Positions 58,469 through 64,000 of a stretch of 64,000 bases of DNA are shown here, piece by piece. The position numbers and the translations under genes are program-made. How positions within the stretch are numbered: the stretch's first letter is position 1; each line of letters starts with the position of its first letter. The stretch comes from Nectonema munidae (lineage: Eukaryota; Nematomorpha; Nectonematoida; Nectonematidae), in contig JAUIRK010000960.1 in assembly GCA_030549495.1 (NCBI GenBank), positions 124,001-188,000 of the forward strand. The letters run 5' to 3'. The notes under the pieces are model-generated. The model saw only the letters and a list, made by a program, of their open reading frames with translations, did not search any database and was not told where the DNA came from.

Positions 58469-58708
58469 GATGTTCTGTTGACAGCATCAATACCATCATA
58501 GATTTTTTGGATAAATTTGTACTCACCACATTCCATATGGACCTTTTCCAAGTAGTCAGCATTCATAGCGAAAACGAAGATTTAAAGCTTCAAACCAAAA
58601 TTCGTGCTCTTCAACCAATGCTCTCAACCTTGTCCATAATCCCAGAAGTTAATTCCTTTGATGAAAGCGCGCCTGAAATAAGATGTGCCATTGATTCTGC
58701 TATTTCTA
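58469..58708 (+). CDS. Rabex-5-like gene, exon with first part of Vps9 domain
   Basis: Acceptor TTGACAG at 58462-58468. INTIIDFLDKFVLTTFHMDL then KLQTKIRALQPM matches human VEKIMDQIEKYIMTRLYKYV and IQKRIRALRWV, and EIRCAIDSAISS matches the MVVKAITDIIEM helix. Vps9 domains catalyse GDP release from Rab5 on early endosomes. A donor TCTA|GTATAT (GT at 58709) is likely. Without splicing the frame runs to a TAA at 58735-58737 that overlaps an AATAAA (58736-58741), which would give a truncated protein. The catalytic Asp and Tyr of Vps9 lie in the next part of the domain; no exon carrying them was found up to the window end. Confidence 0.78.
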
Positions 58709-58859
58709 GTATATTCTTTTTTCCGCCATTTTTTTAATAAAACATGAAGAGGAAATGTTAGTTGTTTACGAGATATAAAAGCTATATCCATATGCTCTTA
58801 TAAAAATTTATTTTTAAGATGAACGATATATTTAAGGTGTTCATGAAGTAAGGGGAAAG

Positions 58860-59004
58860 GTAAAGGTACCATAGGCTGTTTTAATCGAGAAGGCACAATT
58901 GCGCCGCTTGTATCGAACTATGAGGAAAGCAGGCTTGATGTGGGATCGAACCCAAGACCTTGAGTTATCGAATCCAGCATCTAACCAACCGTTCTCACGC
59001 CCCC
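58860..59004 (-). mobile_element. tRNA-derived SINE, copy 3
   Basis: Complement: GGTTGGTTAGATGCTGG (A-box-like) and GGGTTCGATCCC (B box), body with 'tacaagcggcgcaattgtgc', tail GGTACCTTTACC. About 85 percent similar by eye to 49629-49774. Flanks GGGGAAAG and GGGAAGA are only a weak duplication. Confidence 0.78.
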
Positions 59005-60171
59005 GGGAAGATTTGAACGTTGTTACCAGGAGGGAAAAGGAAGTTAATATTGCTAAGGAAATTAATATATTGTAGTGAAACTATAGTATAGATGAGAAAA
59101 ATAGGGCTTTTGAAGAATAGTGGTCCTAGTTTAGCCCTTCTGAGAAATAATGTCCACCGTGTGATAAAATCAAATAAATAAAACGGCTTAAAAAGAAATA
59201 AAGTATATAGAAATATCACAAGCCTAAATTAAATTATGAATTATTATTTAGCATTCTAAGGACCGCGTTTTGAAAAGTAATCGCGTGGGTGCCATTTTTT
59301 ATTTTATTGAACGCTGATGTTGTGTTGAGCCTGAAGGGGATAATTAGTTATGCAGTTAATTAGATATTTAGTTCTATATTAAAATTTCTATTTATCACTA
59401 GCTACACGTGTGAACTTACCTTGCTTGTGTTCAGGCCAGTCGATAAGGAGAGGGGAGGGAAGCTTTCCATCGGTGAACATATTTTATGGACACAGGACTT
59501 TTGGCTTCTTTCCACTGTTTATTGCCTTTAACACTTATTATTTTTATCTCGATAAAGAAACTTAGTTTCGAAAGCCCTTGGTAAATAAAGTTTTCAGTGC
59601 GTCCTCTCCACTATATATAATATTTTCACAATCATTCTTCATAATGGGCACGCTTGTCAAATCTTTACAGAATGAATATATATAAAATATCATTGAAAAA
59701 GAAAGCACACGACTAGTCTTTGCTCAAAGGATTAAAGGATAAAATATGAGATCATTGGAAATGTAAAATGGCCGTTGACAACATTGTAAAGCAGGGCCTA
59801 GTTGTAAATTAATTTTGTGAATGTTGACAAGGCAATATAAAAATGGATAAAACAATATTTCAATTTTTTTGAAAAATGATTTTTTCATCATTTCTATCCC
59901 TTATTTGTTGCACCAATCATATTTATATAAACTTCATTGTTTTTCGGTGTGTGTGTGTGTGAATTACAATTTTTATCACTCCTTTGGTAGTGCTTATTTT
60001 TCATGCTTTTATTTACCTACCAGAAAAGAGAGAGAAGTTCATAAATATAAAATGTGTTTGCATAAAAACGTATTGCATTGATTATATAATTGCATTCTTT
60101 CACTTACGTTTGAAATGTTGGAGATGTTTGTGTTGTGTAAAGGGTAGCTACCGAAAACTATTTCTATAGAA
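59005..60171. other. Spacer before the receptor gene, no supported gene
   Basis: No exon of the Rabex-5-like gene and no RNA is recognised. A short GT run lies at 59948-59960. A weak TATA-like 'caatataaaaatgg' at about 59831 is 330 bp before the receptor ATG. Confidence 0.45.
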
Positions 60172-61146
60172 GTGATGCCTGTATTTACTTCTTACAGCAA
60201 GTGTAATCCTTCTGCACTTTTCTGCTCTTTCTGCAATCACGAGAGTATAACCCTTCTTATCATCTTCTACTCTTTAAACCTTCTCGGCATTCTACTCAAC
60301 GCTATCAGTTACAATATTAGTAATAGTTTGAAGAATAAAGTTTGTTCCTTTAACATTTTCAGAAACATTTGCTTATTGGCATTACTAGTAAATATTCATT
60401 TCATTGTATTCTTGTTTGTTGAGTCTATCAAATTTCCTAAAAGTTGGGAAACAGCTATTGACACATTTTGCACAGCCTATCGCGAGTATCTAGACTTTTT
60501 GAATGTTATCAAAATAGCATTTCGCTTTCTGCTTGTGTTTTTTGTATTAGACTTACAAATTTCTATAACTCATTGCCTGCATCTTGCAAAGTGGCGAAAT
60601 ACAGTATGCTTTGAGCACGCTACACTAATTTCTATTTTGTTAGCAATTATATGTGACATTCCTGTAAAAGTGTTTCAATTTCAAGTTATACGCCAAAACA
60701 AAGAACAGCTCCTTTTTATAATGATGAATCTTCGAGAAGTTTTTATCCTTTATTTGCCCATTGTATTCTTCTTTGCTTTTTTGTTGGCTTTGGCTCTAAC
60801 ACTAATTCGCAGGATTAAGTCAAGGAAAAGAAATTCTACTAACAAGCAATATATTCAAGCAATTTCGCGGAGAAGTGTTAAACTAATGTTATCCCTATTC
60901 TTCTATCTATCTTCTGTTGTCGTATTTACAATACCTATTTTGTACATCAATTTGAGAACATTAAGAGTTCCTTATGATGAGCGCTACAAAGTATACGCCA
61001 AGATCTCTTAACTTTTCACCCTTGCGACGACAATTGAAATAGTTGTTTATAGCGTATTTCCTTTTATCTATTCATTGATTGACAGCAGACTAAAAATTGT
61101 CCTTTGTTTAAAGTATCTCAATACCGCTTTTTCATCTCTTTTTTAA
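60172..61146 (+). CDS. Rhodopsin-like 7TM receptor, with an in-frame TAA before TM7
   Basis: The first 279 codons give six membrane segments: TM1 about 26-48 (LLGILLNAISY, with the conserved Asn), TM2 62-85, TM3 about 100-132 starting near Cys 100 and ending LDLQISITH in place of DRY, TM4 148-168, TM5 188-213, TM6 236-260. A TAA at 61009-61011 follows. The same frame then continues for 44 codons (61012-61143) and supplies TM7 with FPFIYSLIDSRL, the place of the NPxxY motif, plus a helix-8 Cys. The real end is TAA 61144-61146, with AATAAA 18 bp on (61164-61169). This is either a recently broken receptor gene, stop read-through, or a sequencing error. Intronless; resembles invertebrate peptide-receptor GPCRs, ligand unknown. 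Confidence 0.7.
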
Positions 61147-61163
61147 TACTACGTCATTTCTTA

Positions 61164-61169
61164 AATAAA
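61164..61169 (+). terminator. Poly(A) signal of the receptor gene
   Basis: AATAAA 18 bp after the second stop codon of the receptor frame and ~150 bp after the internal TAA. The placement supports 61146 as the original end of the gene. Confidence 0.6.
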
Positions 61170-61354
61170 ATGTTTTTATGAAGCAACCAATTATTTGATG
61201 CAGCAAATACTAATCACGTTAAACCTATGTTCTGGTTTTTCCTCTACAAAGCGTTTTATTCTTGAAGCTATCTCGGATAAATTCTCTCGGGTTTTTGAGC
61301 GGTATTCCAATGGATCGTAGTAGTGAATCTCATGCGTATATTTTTAATTTAGAT

Positions 61355-62142
61355 CAGTGTTTCTCAGCGTGGTCCATGAGGATCCCCAACGGGTCCATGC
61401 TATTTTTAAAGGGTTCCATATAAGATTATTTCAAATTTGGATTTTATCAAATTTTGCCAAGGGTCTAATTAAAAAAATATTTTATTCTGAAATTGAAAAA
61501 ACTGATATATTATGGTAAGAAGCTTTTATCTGACTGCTTCCCCATCTTCATAGCTTGTTGAATCATGTTGGATTAAAATATCATTTTAATTAGTAATTTA
61601 AAAGCGTTCAGTCGTGATTTTATCTGCATTCAAAAAATCGCAATCCACTTAATTTTATTCATAGAGGAGGTTTAACATTTTTATTGACTTTATTGGAACG
61701 CGACATATCAAGTTTAGCATCAAGTTCAATTCTCACACTAAACAACATATTTTTCCAAGGAAAATTTAGACTTTTTTGATTTGATAAAATTTAATTATAA
61801 TAAAGTTTAACTCCTTTAGGACCAGAATAATCAGACGATGTCTAATGTAAAGCAGAAGATTTGTATTAAAAAGCGGGCGATTTTATTTTTGTAAAGTCAC
61901 ACATGTCGACTGGTCGATAACCGCTTAATTTTAATAGATAGGTAGAGTTAAAAAATACCATATAAAATTTATTGAGTAAAAAAATTTAAAATAGTGCTTA
62001 AGAACGCCATACTTATTCTTATATTTTTGATAAATAAAACAACTTGAATAATAAAATTGGCAGCAATAAAAAATAAGGGATCCGTAAAAAAATTTTTTAT
62101 TTCGAAAAGACTCCATAACAGAAAAAAGGTTGGGAATCACTG
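61355..62142. mobile_element. hAT-type element, 788 bp, TSD ATTTAGAT
   Basis: The left end CAGTGTTTCTCAGCGTGGTC and the complement of the right end (CAGTGATTCCCAACC) are hAT termini. A perfect 8-bp duplication ATTTAGAT lies at 61347-61354 and 62143-62150. No transposase. A piggyBac-type MITE is nested at 61811-61924. Confidence 0.92.
61811..61924. mobile_element. piggyBac-type MITE nested in a hAT element, 114 bp
   Basis: TTAA at 61807-61810 and 61925-61928. The interior CAGACGATGTCTAATGTAAA and GCAGAAGATTTGTATTAAAA is nearly identical to the 34256 copy. The ends have drifted (CTCCTTTAGGACC and GGTCGATAACCGC). It is younger than the hAT insertion that holds it. Confidence 0.82.
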
Positions 62143-62150
62143 ATTTAGAT

Positions 62151-63130
62151 GTTATTTGCAAATAAAAAATCTGTGTGATGAAAACATAAGTCAGTTGTGC
62201 TGAGCTTCTTCTTTACTCTCCTTCTTGCTTTCTTTAAATTTGAATATATTAAATTGCAGAGCTTTTTCGTTTTTGTTTATTTCTTTGAATTTCAAAACTT
62301 TAAATCAACGAGGTTTGCGAATTCGGAGTAGCTTTTCTTTATCGAAACTGGGAGTAAGATTTGGGACATATATTCTAAATTTTTAAGTAGTTTGACTCAT
62401 ACTCATCCGACATGTTCTCTTCGACTTCACAAGTGTAGACAACTTTAAAAAGTTGTGATAAAATAATAAAATAGTATTTTTCAAAGTGCCATTTCCTACT
62501 GAATATTTTGGCTTATTTTTTTTTATATTTAATCGTATTTCTTACACTGTATAATTGTTTTCTATAATAAAAAGGTATATTGTTTTTTCTCCTTAATATA
62601 TGAATGATTTTAAGTTGAAGTCAAAATTATCTTTGTATATAACTTAATATTGTGAGCATTTTCGTTGGGTACAAAAATCTAGAATTTTTTATGGGGTACG
62701 CATCTTTAAAATGATTCAGAACCGCTGATCTGATAGAACAGATCCAGATAAACGCAATAGGTAAAAACTCCATAACTAATAATTTTTGATATTGAAGATC
62801 ACATCAAAAGTCTTCTTTTTCATTTCTCATTCTTTATCTTATCAATATATATTTTCAATCCTGCATTGGTCCTTGGCTTTGTTAGATATTCTTATCCAAA
62901 ATTTCATTCTGAGTACATTCTTTTTATTTCCTATAGTTTTTTGTCTCTGTGTGTGTTTGTGTATGTGTGGGGGCGCGTGCGCAATATATGTTTTTTAGCT
63001 AAGCTTTTTTTGAACATTTATACATAGAATCAACGTAAATAAAAGTAAACTAATAAAATAATAATAATATCGGACCCGAACACTTTATATACTTTAAGAT
63101 CAACTTTATATCGATTTTTTTGTGAAAATA
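62151..63130. other. No recognised gene
   Basis: AT-rich. A GTGT-rich patch at 62945-62985 and no convincing frame. No missing Vps9 exon could be seen here. Confidence 0.45.
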
Positions 63131-63136
63131 TTCATT

Positions 63137-64000
63137 AGGGTGGTCCAAAAAACTGAAAATGATAATTCTTTCTCTCCACAGGGCTAATTTTATTACACTT
63201 CATGAAAAGGAATTACATGCAAAATTTCGTCTCTCTATCTCATCATTTAGGGGTCGCCCCATTTTTTACTTTTTCATCAGGTTGGTCTTTGAGGGTGTCG
63301 GAATGGCCATTCGGTGTTCGTGAACGAGACGGAAGATGAATTGCTTCTGATCCTCATCCTTCGTCAGCGTCGCATTGTACGCCTCTGCCAGGGCCACTCC
63401 ACTTTCAGCTGCGTCGTTCACCACTCTCAGGCTTTTGGCTCTGGCCTGAAAGTCCTCGTACAGCTTGTCGCCCTTCCAAGTCAAAGGATCCATCTGCAGG
63501 AAGCCCTGCTTCGCTTCCTGGGCTCCGCCTTCTTCAGGACGTCAAAAACACGATACGACCTTTTGGTGAAGAAGGCATTAAGGCGGATGTCCCGTGTGTC
63601 TTTGATTTTTGCCCGACGTGGGTGATCTTTAATCGGATTTTCCGTCTTCATCGGGTCACGCAGTCAGCCTTCATCTTGTCTGGAATCGGTCGTCCAACAG
63701 GGAAAAGCCGACCAAGTCTTCCGCCAAGTACCAGAGATGCCGTTGGAGAGCATTGCTCGCGGTTGCAGCGACCTTTATCTTGTTTGTGTACTTCTGGAGT
63801 TCAGTCAGCATCATGATGTCGTTGTGTGGGGGTGGGATGACAGAGGGCTTCGTGCCAAAAGCGGACATACACCAGGGCAATGAACAGCGCCATGACAGTC
63901 GCATTCCGCTCCTCTCGTTTCGTTGCCTTGAACTGGTGTCGGAACAGGAACATTTTGAGGCAGTAGATGCCCTTTGACATCCACCTCGCGTGGTGGATGG
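63137..64000 (-). pseudogene. Decayed repeat-borne coding region (uncharacterised invertebrate family)
   Basis: GC-richer than the rest. On the minus strand, from right to left: NALQRHLWYLAEDLVGFSLL followed by DDRFQTR (ends at 63671), then in another frame KDTRDIRLNAFFTKRSYRVF and DVLKKAEPRK (about 63510-63605), then MDPLTWKGDKLYEDF and LRVVNDAAESGVALAEAYNA, LTKDEDQKQFIFRLVHEHR (63493-63266). I recall the RHLWYL, VVNDxAExGVAL and LTKDExQKQ blocks from a repeat-associated family common in arthropods and cnidarians; its enzymatic role and element class are unknown to me. At least one stop and two frame changes make this copy non-functional. Plus-strand GGGTGGTCCAAAAAA at 63137 may mark an element edge. 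It runs off the window. Confidence 0.55.

Noticed and set aside
63314-63977. Plus-strand ORFs in the GC-rich right edge
   Set aside because: The minus strand gives the recognisable conserved blocks. The plus-strand frames are shadows.

Overview
This is an AT-rich, intron-bearing and very repeat-dense metazoan nuclear window. There is no operon structure and no bacterial or organellar gene. The animal-type content is a Rabex-5 (RABGEF1) A20 zinc finger and Vps9 module, a rhodopsin-like 7TM receptor, a Ste20-like pseudokinase, LINEs, a tRNA-derived SINE and many hAT and piggyBac-type elements. The host-like proteins diverge strongly from vertebrate homologues, which suggests a fast-evolving invertebrate (for example a parasitic lineage). 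The species cannot be named from the sequence.

Layout. 1-1580: 3' part of a LINE. 1581-7205 (copy A): first copy of a large composite repeat holding a ~148-bp tandem array, a broken Ty3/gypsy pol fossil and a truncated piggyBac transposase. 7369-8412 (minus): a pseudokinase gene fronted by three tandem CCAAT/TATA-like units. 8930-12780: hAT and other DNA-transposon debris, a LINE tail and a piggyBac-like terminus. 12821-15895: a hAT-type element that itself carries at least four nested insertions. 15904-22795 (copy B): a second tandem array and the second copy of the composite repeat. 22795-24380 (minus): another gypsy fossil. 24385-24605: a decayed, inverted piece of the pseudokinase gene. 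24700-25880: a decayed second LINE. 27712-30432: a piggyBac-like element built largely from the same two tandem-repeat families. 30600-39500: mostly transposase debris. 41530-58740: a host gene of the Rabex-5 family whose recognisable exons lie ~16 kb apart on the same strand, the space between being filled with MITEs, SINEs, decayed hAT genes and a pure 464-bp GT tract. 60172-61146: a GPCR gene whose frame has one TAA between TM6 and TM7. 61355-62142: a hAT MITE with a piggyBac-type MITE inside it. 63130-64000: a GC-richer, decayed repeat-borne coding region of unknown role.

The host genes are the Rabex-5-like gene (a predicted Rab5 exchange factor in endosome traffic), the 7TM receptor and the pseudokinase. 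Nothing shows that they act together. The other main signal is transposon archaeology. Eleven hAT-type insertions keep recognisable 8-bp target duplications. A palindromic ~115-135 bp piggyBac-type MITE family shows a filled and an empty TTAA site. Three SINE copies share one tRNA-like head. The composite repeat was duplicated together with part of the pseudokinase gene.
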